DNA from: Persicobacter psychrovividus
Lineage (GTDB): Bacteria > Bacteroidota > Bacteroidia > Cytophagales > Cyclobacteriaceae
Direction of reading: 5' to 3'
NCBI RefSeq assembly: GCF_036492425.1
Contig: NZ_AP025293.1
Coordinates: forward strand, 558,001 to 622,000
DNA: 64,000 nucleotides
Shown here: piece by piece, positions 1 to 9,011 of the stretch
Layout: every line of letters starts with the position of its first letter
Numbering within the stretch: position 1 is the stretch's first letter
Translations under genes and position numbers: made by a program
The notes under the pieces: model-generated
The model's input: only the letters and a program-made list of their open reading frames with translations
What the model was told of the DNA's origin: nothing
Databases searched by the model: none

Positions 1-1279
1 TTATACCTTCTAAAACGGTGATCGGATTTTTTGGCAACCCGTGGTAATTCCCTACCAGTGCTTCCCAGTTATCGGCATTCGGGCCAATGACTGCAATTTT
101 CTTCAGATTCTTTTTCAGCGGTAAAGTCTGCGCCTGATTTTTCAGCAAAATAATACTTTCCTGTGCGGCTTTTCTCGACAATCCGTTGTGCTCATCAGAA
201 CAATTTACGCTGTAAGGAATGCGGCCATAGGCATAGCTGTCGGCCTCATCGAACATCCCCATTTTGAAACGTGCCAAGAAGATACGCTTTACAGAAATAT
301 TAATATCTTCCTCGTTTAACAAACCACGCTCGATGGCTTCATCCAAATGCGCATAAGCACTACCACAATTCAGGTTGGTGCCATTACGCACTGCGATTGC
401 TGACGCCTCTGCGGCATCTTTGGCTGTTGGTTGATGGGTATAGAAATCACGCACTGCCCAACAATCAGAGACGATATAACCATCAAATCCCCAGTCGTCA
501 CGCAAAATACTGTGCAGGTAAGGGTTGGCGCAACAAGGCTTTCCGCGGAACAGGTTATAGGCTCCCATTACAGAATACACCTTGGCATCTTTCACCAACG
601 TTTTGAAAGCGGGCAAATAGGTTTCGTACAAATCACGATCAGAAACGTTGGCATCAAACTCATGACGCAATTTTTCTGGACCTGAATGCACGGCATAGTG
701 CTTGGCAGTCGCCACCAACTTCAGGTATTTGTCATCGTCGCCCTGAAGGCCCGTAACATACTGATAGCCCAGGCGGCTGGTCAGGTATGGATCTTCCCCG
801 TAAGTCTCATGACCACGGCCCCAGCGAGGGTCGCGGAAAATATTCACATTCGGTGACCACATGTTCAAGCCCTGATAAATGCCACGCTGATTTCCACGTA
901 CAAACTCGTGGTGTTTTGCGCGTGCCTCATCAGAAATTGCCGTTGCCACTTCCTTCACCAACGCTTCATTCCATGCTGCTGCCACCGTAATTGACTGCGG
1001 AAAAACGGTCGCATAACCTGCACGGGCTACCCCATGCAAAGACTCATTCCACCAGTTATATTCAGGAACTTTCAGCCTTGAGATGGCTGGAGAGGTATAA
1101 ATCATCTGACTTGTTTTCTCTTTCAAAGTCATCTGATTTACCAAAATATCTACTCGCTCCTCCATCGGGAGGTTCATGTCCAAAAATGACCAATTTACCT
1201 CTCCATTCACTTCTTGCGCCTGCGAGGCCAAAGGAAGGGCAAAGAAAAATGCCAATATGTAAAAAATGTTCGTCTTCAT
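1..1279 (-). CDS. Glycoside hydrolase family 3 (beta-glucosidase/beta-xylosidase type), C-terminal part outside window
   Basis: I translated this gene from the reverse strand. The start is at 1279, followed by a signal peptide (MKTNIFYILAFFFALPLASQAQ), and the frame stays open for 426 residues to the left edge. It shows the GH3 N-terminal barrel: EKTSQMIY, YNWWNESLHGVARAG, the segment NVNIFRDPRWGRGHETYGEDP, KHYAVHSGPE, and VSDCWAV containing the expected nucleophile Asp. The second alpha/beta domain begins near KIAVIGPNADN. Family members are usually 750-900 residues, so about half is present. GH3 enzymes of this subtype release terminal glucose or xylose; the exact sugar cannot be read here. 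The start lies 20 bases after the stop of the beta-helix gene at 1300-2709, so the two are probably co-transcribed from the promoter at 2745. Confidence 0.93.
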   Translation of the reverse strand, partial: MKTNIFYILAFFFALPLASQAQEVNGEVNWSFLDMNLPMEERVDILVNQMTLKEKTSQMIYTSPAISRLKVPEYNWWNESLHGVARAGYATVFPQSITVAAAWNEALVKEVATAISDEARAKHHEFVRGNQRGIYQGLNMWSPNVNIFRDPRWGRGHETYGEDPYLTSRLGYQYVTGLQGDDDKYLKLVATAKHYAVHSGPEKLRHEFDANVSDRDLYETYLPAFKTLVKDAKVYSVMGAYNLFRGKPCCANPYLHSILRDDWGFDGYIVSDCWAVRDFYTHQPTAKDAAEASAIAVRNGTNLNCGSAYAHLDEAIERGLLNEEDINISVKRIFLARFKMGMFDEADSYAYGRIPYSVNCSDEHNGLSRKAAQESIILLKNQAQTLPLKKNLKKIAVIGPNADNWEALVGNYHGLPKNPITVLEGI

Positions 1280-1299
1280 CTAAATTGTATTATGTAGTG

Positions 1300-2709
1300 T
1301 TATGTCGATGCTTTTTTATTGGGGAAATGATAGCCTTTGGCCCCTTTGAACGTCTTGCTATTAAACTGATCGGTCAGTTCGTACCACTTTTGCAAAGCGG
1401 GGTCATTGAACTTTGGGTCCTCCCCTTCGGTGCCATTGCTGAATGTTACATTGGACTCGTCCATGATCACCTTCCCTCCGAAACGCTCCACGGTGAGCGG
1501 TCTGTCGGAACGGTCATTGGCAATAATGCAATCCTTCAGGACCACTGTTCCACCTTCGGCGCCAATTTCCTCATGCTGACTGTTGAACAGGGTGCAATTG
1601 TAAAGTTCCAGTCGGGCTTCTTTGCCTGCCCATACGGCGTAGCTGTCGCCCACCCCACCAAAAAGTGTTGGGTAGATGCTCAAGCAATTGTATAATTTAG
1701 CGGCTTCAAAAGCCCAGAATCGGTAACTTCTTTTATTGTTAATGGCTTTGCAGTTTTTGAGCACAGGGTTGGGCGACTTATCATCCCATCCGCCATCAGT
1801 ATTATTGTAAGCCACACAATTGATGTACTGAATATCCCTGGCGTGGCGTTCCGCCGTAAAGCCATCTGCATTCCAATAACCTTTCAGTGCTTTGCTTTTG
1901 GTTTTATGGAAATTATTCCCTCCACTGACATTGATAAACTGAATGTCACGGTCGATGATTTTTTCCGACTGGCGATTGTCCGACACCTGATAACTCATCG
2001 GAAAGTTGCCCTCATACCAGTAAGCCTCTCCGCCCTGATCGGCATCGCAATCCCTGATCACCACCTTATTGTTACCCCCTTTAATGCGAATTCCACGCTT
2101 GGAATAGTGGGTAAACTGGCAGTCTGTAATTTGTACATTTTTTGTTCCCGCCAAAGGCGCTTGCGTTGTTGCGCCTCCGAGCAATAAAATACCGTCATTC
2201 ATATGATCCACCAAAAGGTGATTCATCTGAATATTTTCATGCTGACCAGTGGTTTCCACTCCATAATAAAAGTGCTTGATATTTAACTGTGCAATGACCC
2301 AGTTACTGACCCCTTTTGCCACTTTAATCGCGCTTGTACGCTGCTGATCCGTCCATTGCCAGGGTCCCTTGAAAATGACCATATTTTTTCCGCCGTGAGC
2401 TTCGCCCATCAGCACTTTGGGCGCCGTGGCTGTACCACCACTGTTCAGGATAATCCCTTCAGGGATTTCATAAATTCCTGCCCCTAAAAAAAGGGTATCA
2501 CCTGCCTGCAAGTCCTGCCAAAGCGTACTGAAAACCTGTTGGTCGGTCAGGGCAATCGCATTTTTCGCATCTGCTCCCGACTGATCTCCTGCACCTAACG
2601 GACTAACATAAATATTGTGATCACTATCTGATTTTTCTGTATAATTACTACAGCTAATCAGTAATGTGCATACAAATAAACAACTAAAAAAATTCTTCAC
2701 CATCTTCAA
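1300..2709 (-). CDS. PL9-like right-handed parallel beta-helix lipoprotein (putative polysaccharide lyase)
   Basis: This is a 469-residue protein with a lipoprotein signal (LLIS-C20), so it is probably anchored to the outer membrane. After the IYVSPLGAGDQSG entry strand it consists of beta-helix coils rich in N and G turns. Residues 279-284 (WNADGF) and 303-311 (NTDGGWDDK) resemble the Asp cluster that binds calcium in family PL9 pectate lyases, and an Arg in NKRSYRFW (326-332) lies near where PL9 has its catalytic Lys. A second motif, ADQGGEAYW (223-231), is shared with the paralogs at 5249 and 7113. It lacks the extra N-terminal domain of its three neighbours. The likely role is endo-cleavage of a uronic-acid polymer at the cell surface. 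The family assignment is by motif only, and a non-PL9 beta-helix lyase remains possible. Confidence 0.8.
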   Translation of the reverse strand: MKMVKNFFSCLFVCTLLISCSNYTEKSDSDHNIYVSPLGAGDQSGADAKNAIALTDQQVFSTLWQDLQAGDTLFLGAGIYEIPEGIILNSGGTATAPKVLMGEAHGGKNMVIFKGPWQWTDQQRTSAIKVAKGVSNWVIAQLNIKHFYYGVETTGQHENIQMNHLLVDHMNDGILLLGGATTQAPLAGTKNVQITDCQFTHYSKRGIRIKGGNNKVVIRDCDADQGGEAYWYEGNFPMSYQVSDNRQSEKIIDRDIQFINVSGGNNFHKTKSKALKGYWNADGFTAERHARDIQYINCVAYNNTDGGWDDKSPNPVLKNCKAINNKRSYRFWAFEAAKLYNCLSIYPTLFGGVGDSYAVWAGKEARLELYNCTLFNSQHEEIGAEGGTVVLKDCIIANDRSDRPLTVERFGGKVIMDESNVTFSNGTEGEDPKFNDPALQKWYELTDQFNSKTFKGAKGYHFPNKKAST

Positions 2710-2744
2710 AATAGTATCGAGAAACCTTCATCACCTGATGACCT

Positions 2745-2778
2745 CACTACTGTAATCCCTTAAAAGACAAAAACCCTA
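2745..2778 (-). promoter_or_regulatory. Candidate ECF-sigma promoter for the beta-helix/GH3 unit
   Basis: On the minus strand TAGGGT (2778-2773) is followed after exactly 14 bases by GGATTACAGTAGTG (2758-2745), 36 bases before the start codon at 2709. The same two blocks with the same spacing lie before the STN-type SusC and before FecR. No other copy was found by eye in unrelated gaps. Which sigma factor uses it is inferred from this company. Confidence 0.7.
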
Positions 2779-3063
2779 TATGCTGATGGGAAAAATAGCG
2801 GGTATTTTGTAAAACAAGGCGCCCCCTGCTGATCGCAACTCCGAATTTACCAAAGAAGCGCCCCTGCCCTAACCGCCAAAAAAACGCTGAAGCAGGTTGG
2901 CTTTTAATTTCAAATGGGTACTGAAGACATGTCCCACCAAAGAAAAAAGCACAAAGGTTATGGCACCGCTATTGTTACGTCTTTCCCCTTTGCCGTCGTC
3001 CATCGCAGCAACCTTATCTTCTGATGATTTTTAAGGAATGAATAAAAAAATTTAGGGCATAGA
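2779..3063. other. Gap without a gene
   Basis: Between the promoter at 2745 and the terminator at 3064 I see no credible coding sequence, RNA gene or repeat. It separates the SusC-led operon from the beta-helix/GH3 unit. Confidence 0.6.
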
Positions 3064-3094
3064 AAAAGGCCTGAAGTTTCCCTCCAGGCCTTTT
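3064..3094 (-). terminator. Intrinsic terminator of the SusC/SusD/beta-helix operon
   Basis: The arms AAAAGGCCTG (3064-3073) and CAGGCCTTTT (3085-3094) are perfect inverted repeats. Read on the minus strand, the hairpin ends in a T run 35 bases after the stop codon at 3129. Confidence 0.85.
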
Positions 3095-3128
3095 ATATTT
3101 CATTCGGACTTTATACTTTATCTACAAA

Positions 3129-5171
3129 TTAGTTTTGGCGAAAGCCTTTTGTTGGGTACACTTGAGAGTTGAAAGCATCTCCTTGACCGTTCCATTCTGC
3201 ATCATCATTATTGAAATTAGGCACTGCATCTGAACCATCTTCTGCATTATTCGCATTAGACAAGATCGTGCCATCGAAAATGAATTCAGCATCCTGCTTC
3301 GTATCGGTCATCACGCGGCTACCGATATTTTTTGCAATGATACAATCAGTCATTGTTACCGTTGATTGCTGCTCAATACGCGCCTCAGAACCCCAGTAAT
3401 CACCTGAATTATACAATGTACAATTGGTCATGTTTACAATGATCGGCTGCGCACCACGTCCTTGGCCCACACGAACACCATACAACTGCCCTTCGCCACG
3501 GTGATTTTTGGCATACAAAGAGGCACAATTCACCATGTTTGTCGTTCCATAACCCTTGATCGAGAAGTTCTCTCTATTTCTTATGGAAACAATATTCTCC
3601 AATGAAGCGCCAGCAGCAGCAATATTTAACCCCTGGCCCGTATTGTCAGAAAGAATTGCCCCAGTAATGGATACATTAGCACAATTTTCATCGATATCAA
3701 TACCATGACCATTCCAATCGCCACTACGCTCATGGTGGTTATGCGTACTTGTGATCTCAGTCATTACTACATTTGAGCAGTTCACAAACTTCAAACCTTC
3801 TTGACTATCATCTTCCAAATCAAATGCTGCTTTTGAACCCGTAACAGACACCCTGTCAAGGTTAATATCAGAAGCATCTTCGATACGGATACCGTTTTTC
3901 CCATGGCTCACTACTGTTATTTCGTCCATCGATAAACCTGTAACATCTGTTAAGAAAATAGCCTGGAAGACCTCCTCGAAATGCAAACCTCTTAAGGTCG
4001 TATTCATGTACTTACTTCCTTCATCGCCCATTTTTATTGCACGGTAGTACTTTTTAATGTTCAGGAAGGAAATTGTTACATCACTTGCTTCTAACTGAAT
4101 GAAAACATCTTCACTTTCACCGCCAAAAGAACGAGGACCCACAAAAACAGGGAATCCATCGCCATTATCCACCCCTACGATGTTCTTGTTACCTTCAAGG
4201 ATCTCCAAATGCTGTACCACATCGTAGTTTCCACCACCGATATACAATGTAAATCCTGCAGGCAGCATGTCGTAAGCTTCTTGCAGTCCATTCTCTTTGT
4301 TGGCAGCCAAGGCATTATCAAAATCTTCACCGTTCATCAGTCCAGCACCATCAGCCGTAACATAAAGATCGCTGTCCATTTTTTCTACCCAGTGCTTGAA
4401 TTCCATTTCGTAAGCGTCATTTCCGTTGGTGAAATCTACGCTTAATGTTCCGTCTTCGGCTTCAATGATGTTCATCTCCTCGATCGTTCCACCGACAATG
4501 ATGGTGCTATGGCTATCGCCGTCGAATTCCCATTTATCGGCCATCAGACCGTTGAAATCATCGCCTTCGACAGTGATTGTACCACCCAGACTGTTCTCAT
4601 CAGCCGTGAAAGTGAATACCAAATCTTTCAGTGCCATATCGCCATCAACGATTCTGTTCACCTGCCATTTGTGGGCAATGTTGGTCGCCACTTCAATTTG
4701 CTCTTCTGTTGCTTCGTCTTCGTCAGGTGTTTCCTCACCACCTTCATGGTTCATCACCAAAGTGGTTTCTTTGCCACCATATTCGAAAGTAAGTGTTAAG
4801 CTTTCCTCGGCGATTTCCGAGATTTTCGCAGTACTGAAATCCCCTTTCAACAATAGATCCACGGCACTTTCTTTGTCGAACAACCAGCTGTCGCCAAAGA
4901 TCCCTTCTTCCATGTTTTCCGCTTTCAGTGCGCCGCCTTTATTGTGGGCTTCGGCTTCGAAAGTCAGCTTTAGGTCTTTGAAAACTTCCTCGTTTGCAGA
5001 GGCAGACTCCGTAAACCAAGGACTACTTTTAAGAATAGTCGCGTTGGCGATCTGTGTTTTGGTTGCTGGTAAGTGCGCATCGATATCTCCGATGTCGAGT
5101 TGATCTTTGGTACAAGAGAACAGCCCGAATGCAAAAAGGCTGAACGTTAGTATTTTGAAAAAATTTGTCAT
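3129..5171 (-). CDS. Beta-helix lipoprotein with two N-terminal repeat domains; degenerate lyase motif
   Basis: I place the start at 5171 (680 aa) because this Met opens a good lipoprotein signal (FAFGLFS-C20). A Met 16 codons upstream adds only a poor leader. Two copies of a roughly 100-residue beta-rich domain follow (about residues 45-145 and 155-260). The second opens with ATEEQIEVATNIAHKW, like the single copies in the two genes upstream. The remainder, from LYVTADGAG on, is a right-handed beta-helix. Where the 1300-2709 protein has NADGF and NTDGGWDD, this protein reads NGHGIDID and NTGQGLN, so the putative calcium-binding acidic residues are largely gone. It may bind glycan without cleaving it. 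It is the last gene of the SusC-led operon. Confidence 0.8.
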   Translation of the reverse strand: MTNFFKILTFSLFAFGLFSCTKDQLDIGDIDAHLPATKTQIANATILKSSPWFTESASANEEVFKDLKLTFEAEAHNKGGALKAENMEEGIFGDSWLFDKESAVDLLLKGDFSTAKISEIAEESLTLTFEYGGKETTLVMNHEGGEETPDEDEATEEQIEVATNIAHKWQVNRIVDGDMALKDLVFTFTADENSLGGTITVEGDDFNGLMADKWEFDGDSHSTIIVGGTIEEMNIIEAEDGTLSVDFTNGNDAYEMEFKHWVEKMDSDLYVTADGAGLMNGEDFDNALAANKENGLQEAYDMLPAGFTLYIGGGNYDVVQHLEILEGNKNIVGVDNGDGFPVFVGPRSFGGESEDVFIQLEASDVTISFLNIKKYYRAIKMGDEGSKYMNTTLRGLHFEEVFQAIFLTDVTGLSMDEITVVSHGKNGIRIEDASDINLDRVSVTGSKAAFDLEDDSQEGLKFVNCSNVVMTEITSTHNHHERSGDWNGHGIDIDENCANVSITGAILSDNTGQGLNIAAAGASLENIVSIRNRENFSIKGYGTTNMVNCASLYAKNHRGEGQLYGVRVGQGRGAQPIIVNMTNCTLYNSGDYWGSEARIEQQSTVTMTDCIIAKNIGSRVMTDTKQDAEFIFDGTILSNANNAEDGSDAVPNFNNDDAEWNGQGDAFNSQVYPTKGFRQN

Positions 5172-5179
5172 AGTAATTG

Positions 5180-5217
5180 AAAAAAAATCAGGGTGGAGAA
5201 TGCTGAGCACCCTCCAC
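5180..5217 (-). promoter_or_regulatory. Intercistronic hairpin with U tract (possible attenuator)
   Basis: The arms GTGGAG (5193-5198) and CTCCAC (5212-5217) form a hairpin on the minus strand, followed by a run of eight T (5187-5180). It lies between two co-oriented genes, just ahead of the start at 5171. It could end part of the transcripts or protect the 3' end of the upstream message. Confidence 0.45.
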
Positions 5218-5248
5218 ACCTTTGTATTGATATTGGTTTTATTTCTTT

Positions 5249-7027
5249 TTAGGAGCGGGTCGAAGAGAAGCCTTTATCAGCATACTCCTGACTGTCGAAG
5301 TTATCGCCCATACCGTCCCAGTCTTGTGTTGGGTTTTTCAGGTTAGGGTCGTTACCATCATCCTCAGGGTCTGCATTTTGTGCAGTATTATGGCGAATGG
5401 TGTTGTCCCAATTAATCGCCGCACCTTCTGCTTCTTTACCTTCCAAGTTCCAAAGCACATCTTCGTAAAGGCTGTTGCTGACGATACAGTTGGTCAGGGT
5501 CGTAGCCCCTCTTGAAACCACTTCAAAAGTAGATGACTGATAAATCGTTGAGTTCTGAACCGTCACCTTTGAACCTACTTCTGTCCAGAAGTTGTTGGTA
5601 TTGGCACGGTTGTCATCTCCACCATGTCGGTAAGAGAAAGCCGCCAGACAGTTGTCTACCGTAGCGCCTGTTGTTGACCAGAAACGGAAGTTTTGTGTAT
5701 TGGCAATCGAGATACAGTTGGTCAGTACTGGTGCTGGAGAGCGATCCCCGAAACCTGTACCGGTAGAATTTTTCGCAAAACAGTTGGTATAAGTGATCTT
5801 GCGGGCATTGGTACCAGCGTTAAACACATAACCGTTCCACCATCCACCAGAGTTGGCATGGTAAATATTTTCTCCACGAACATTGATGAAGTTGATCTCA
5901 CTGTCATTGACCTCATCGTCGTTGTCGTTACCCACGCTGAAAGCAATTGGGAAATTCTCACGACCAGCTTGGAAGAAAGCTTCACCGCCCTGATCAGCGT
6001 AGCTGTTCGATACGGTAACTTTATAAGTACCACCGAAGATTTTCACGGCTGACTCTACAAAGTGCTTCACCGTTACGCCTTCAATCGCTACATCATGGGT
6101 CCCTTGCTCAGCATTTGAAGCGGTTGCTCCACCACGAATCGACAAACCATAGAAACAGTTATCTACCGTTACATTGTTGATTTCGATGGTTTCATGACGA
6201 CCACGGGTCTCGATACCATTTGCGTAGTTCTTGATGATGATGTTTTTCACCGCCCAGAAGCTGGCGTTTGTACTCGCACGGATGAATGAAACGCTGTTGT
6301 CCCCTTCTTGCCATACGCCTTCGAACACTGGCAATCCAGCACCTTTATCAACACCCTCAATGATCTTCATGCCCGTTGCAGAAGCACCACTGTTGTTGAT
6401 GTTCAAAGTTTGAGGTACATCGTAAAGACCGCCTTCGATCATCATCGTTCCGGTTTCGCCCAACAATGCCCAAGCCGCATTCAAGCCACCTTCACGGTTA
6501 CCTTCAATCGCATTTTCCCAGCTTGAACCATCTTGCTCACCGGCGCCTGATGCCGTTACATAAACTTTGTCTTTATCTCCCTGCCCAGCTTCAGCATCTT
6601 TCACCAAATGCAAAACATAAGCGTCTTCATCGGCAGTGAAAGACATGGTCATGTCCTCAGAAGCCAAATGATCGATCGTCGCCACGCGAACGGTACCGCC
6701 CACATCAATGGTTTCGTATTTTCCGTCTTCAAAGAACCAGTAGTCAGAGAACAAAATGTTGCCACCTGTTACGCCTTCGACTACAAAGTCCCCTTCTTTA
6801 TTGTTTTCTCTTTTATTGATGGTCAGCGTCATTTGGTCGAAAAGCTCTCCTCCCTCTGCACTTTCCACGGTCCATTCACCGACCAGGGCATTGGCAAAAG
6901 CTTTTTGCTCCGCAGTTGCTGGTGCCTGATAAGGACCGTATTGATCTTCCTCCTTACAACAAGAGGAGAACGCCATCGCTGCCATTACGAACAGCCATAG
7001 TTTTGATGATATATTAAAAAAGTTCAT
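5249..7027 (-). CDS. Beta-helix lipoprotein with one N-terminal repeat domain; acidic cluster lost
   Basis: This 592-residue protein has a lipoprotein signal ending near C23 (AFSSC). Residues 35-145 form one copy of the N-terminal domain shared with both neighbours (ATAEQKAFANALVGEW). The beta-helix runs from VYVTASGAGEQDG (155) to the end. It is clearly a paralog of the 1300-2709 protein: GIETRGRHE, ADQGGEAFF and NFRFWS are shared. At the two sites where that protein has NADGF and TDGGWDD, it reads NGYVF (398-402) and STGTGFGD (421-428), so three of four acidic positions are missing. I infer a pseudo-enzyme or a changed specificity. It sits mid-operon, 85 bases after the gene at 7113. Confidence 0.82.
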   Translation of the reverse strand: MNFFNISSKLWLFVMAAMAFSSCCKEEDQYGPYQAPATAEQKAFANALVGEWTVESAEGGELFDQMTLTINKRENNKEGDFVVEGVTGGNILFSDYWFFEDGKYETIDVGGTVRVATIDHLASEDMTMSFTADEDAYVLHLVKDAEAGQGDKDKVYVTASGAGEQDGSSWENAIEGNREGGLNAAWALLGETGTMMIEGGLYDVPQTLNINNSGASATGMKIIEGVDKGAGLPVFEGVWQEGDNSVSFIRASTNASFWAVKNIIIKNYANGIETRGRHETIEINNVTVDNCFYGLSIRGGATASNAEQGTHDVAIEGVTVKHFVESAVKIFGGTYKVTVSNSYADQGGEAFFQAGRENFPIAFSVGNDNDDEVNDSEINFINVRGENIYHANSGGWWNGYVFNAGTNARKITYTNCFAKNSTGTGFGDRSPAPVLTNCISIANTQNFRFWSTTGATVDNCLAAFSYRHGGDDNRANTNNFWTEVGSKVTVQNSTIYQSSTFEVVSRGATTLTNCIVSNSLYEDVLWNLEGKEAEGAAINWDNTIRHNTAQNADPEDDGNDPNLKNPTQDWDGMGDNFDSQEYADKGFSSTRS

Positions 7028-7068
7028 CCTTGTATTCTTTTGAATGATACACCGTTAATTTCTGTAAG

Positions 7069-7095
7069 GAAGAAGGCAGAAAGCCCACCTTCTTC
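7069..7095 (-). promoter_or_regulatory. Intercistronic hairpin
   Basis: The arms GAAGAAGG (7069-7076) and CCTTCTTC (7088-7095) pair perfectly around an 11-base loop, just after the stop of the gene at 7113. No T run follows on the minus strand, so it looks like an RNA-stability or processing element and not a terminator. Confidence 0.4.
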
Positions 7096-7112
7096 GCTCT
7101 CAAAAAATATTT

Positions 7113-8948
7113 TTAAAATTGGATATCCTGACCTGTACGGCTTGAAGAGTATCCTTTATCTGGGTATTGCTGACTGTCGAAAGCGCTGTTACCACCCGTC
7201 CAATCTTCTGAAGGATTGTTAAACTTTGGATCCGCATCTGTCTGGTGACCGTCCGAACCGTTCGGGTTGAACTTGATCGTGGTATCCCAAACAACAACAC
7301 CTGAGTTTCCTTCGTTGGTATGCAATTTTTCGCTGTTATCGCTGGCGATGATACAGTCATTCAAAGTGATCGTTCCCATATGAGAAAGAATCTCGAACTG
7401 ATCAGAATGATAGAAAGTCGATTTGAAGAAGGTAACCATGGTTTTGTCAGAACCGAATGATCCTGCACCAACAATACTACCCTTCACGCCTGATTCTACA
7501 TGCTTAGGCGCCAAACTTACTGAGTTGTAAATCTCTGCTCCCATCACTTCACCATTCACTTCACGGCCTTCAGACCAGAAACGGTAGTTACGCTTGTTGT
7601 GCGCAGAAATACAGTCGATCAATAGTGGGTTTTGTGATTTATCATCCCATCCGCCATCTGTGTTAGCATAAGCATAACATCCTACATATTTCAGGTTGTA
7701 AGCATTGCGTTCAGAAACGAATGAATCAGCATTTGAATACACATCATGCTCGTGATAGTTATTTCCAGCCTTCACATTAATGTATGTGATGTCGTGGTCA
7801 TAAATACCATCTGCATTACCATCGGCCACATGGAAACTTGATCCCCAGTTGCCTGTTCTCCAGAAAGCTTTACCGCCCTGGTCTGCTGTACAATCCTTGA
7901 TCGTAACATTGTAGTTACCACCATTGATGCGGATACCACGCTTGGTATAATGGGTGAAATGACAGTTCTCAACGATCAAATCGTGTGTTCCCACTTCCGG
8001 GTTGGCGGTTGTTGCGTTACCTCTCATCAGGATTCCGCTGTCCATCATATCAATTTCAATATTGTTCAATCTTCCACCTACGTGGCGACCGTTCAAATCA
8101 ATACCGAAGCGGTAATTTTTGATTTTGATATTCGATATTTTCCAGAAGTTCTGGCTCACCATCACTTTCAAGAAAGTGGCTGACTGTGGCTGGTTGTCAG
8201 CATCCCATCCGCCAACAAATACCGGCATGTTATTTTCATCACCAATGATTTCCAACATATCATCTGCTGAAGTACCACCGATTTTCAACTCGAAGTGTTG
8301 CTCTACATCGTAAGTACCACCACCGATATGCATCTTGCGACCCTCTTTACTCAAAAGTTCAATCGCATCGTTCAGACCGTTGGCTTTGTTACCTGCTACG
8401 GCATTTTCCCAGCTTTCACCCGTCTGCTCACCGGCACCGTCAGGGGTAACGAATACTTCCAGCAATTCTGGCTTTTCTTCGCCATTGTCGCCGTCTTCGT
8501 TTTCAGAATCATCTTTAATAAACGACAGGTCATAAGTTTGTCCGTGGGCAAATTTCACCTCCAGGTTGGTTGGTGTAACATCAATGATGTCCATATACCC
8601 TACCTGTCCGCCAACATAAATTTGTTCTTCAGTTTCCTGATCAAACAACCATACAGGGCCGAAGATTTCCTCTTCGAGTCCTTTAGAAGAAATCAATCCT
8701 CCTTTATGATCATCATTGGTGGTGAAGTTCAACTCCAGCTCGCGCATATCATCTGTTGGCGCAGTGGCCGGATCAAGCGTCCAGTGGCCTGCCAGGCGGC
8801 GGGCTACCTGTACCTGTTCTTCGGTGGCATCCCCCTCACGTTCACGGATACCGATTTCGTCCTCTACTTTACAACAGGCAAAAAGTGCTGTTGCCAAGCC
8901 CCCGAATAGCATCAGGGTCTTAAAAAAAGTATTTATATTTTTTTTCAT
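7113..8948 (-). CDS. PL9-like beta-helix lipoprotein with N-terminal repeat domain (putative active lyase)
   Basis: This 611-residue lipoprotein (LFA-C25) carries one copy of the locus-specific N-terminal domain (about residues 40-145, ATEEQVQVARRLAGHW). An acidic linker follows (SENEDGDNGEE), and then the beta-helix from EVFVTPDGAGEQTG. The helix keeps NADSF (406-410) and NTDGGWDDKS (429-438), plus NKRNYRFWS, so the putative calcium and catalytic region matches the 1300-2709 protein. I expect this paralog to be the working lyase of the three downstream of SusD. It lies 63 bases after SusD, separated by a strong hairpin. Confidence 0.82.
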   Translation of the reverse strand: MKKNINTFFKTLMLFGGLATALFACCKVEDEIGIREREGDATEEQVQVARRLAGHWTLDPATAPTDDMRELELNFTTNDDHKGGLISSKGLEEEIFGPVWLFDQETEEQIYVGGQVGYMDIIDVTPTNLEVKFAHGQTYDLSFIKDDSENEDGDNGEEKPELLEVFVTPDGAGEQTGESWENAVAGNKANGLNDAIELLSKEGRKMHIGGGTYDVEQHFELKIGGTSADDMLEIIGDENNMPVFVGGWDADNQPQSATFLKVMVSQNFWKISNIKIKNYRFGIDLNGRHVGGRLNNIEIDMMDSGILMRGNATTANPEVGTHDLIVENCHFTHYTKRGIRINGGNYNVTIKDCTADQGGKAFWRTGNWGSSFHVADGNADGIYDHDITYINVKAGNNYHEHDVYSNADSFVSERNAYNLKYVGCYAYANTDGGWDDKSQNPLLIDCISAHNKRNYRFWSEGREVNGEVMGAEIYNSVSLAPKHVESGVKGSIVGAGSFGSDKTMVTFFKSTFYHSDQFEILSHMGTITLNDCIIASDNSEKLHTNEGNSGVVVWDTTIKFNPNGSDGHQTDADPKFNNPSEDWTGGNSAFDSQQYPDKGYSSSRTGQDIQF

Positions 8949-8973
8949 AGGAATAAATATTAAAAAATAACCC

Positions 8974-8993
8974 GGCAGGGGAAATCCCCTGCC
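8974..8993 (-). terminator. Hairpin with T-rich tail after SusD (leaky terminator)
   Basis: GGCAGGGG (8974-8981) and CCCCTGCC (8986-8993) form a perfect 8-bp stem with a 4-base loop. On the minus strand it is followed by a T-rich tract, only about 20 bases after the SusD stop. Because three co-oriented beta-helix genes follow, partial read-through is the likely outcome. Confidence 0.55.
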
Positions 8994-9011
8994 CGATCAA
9001 AGTCTTATCAA

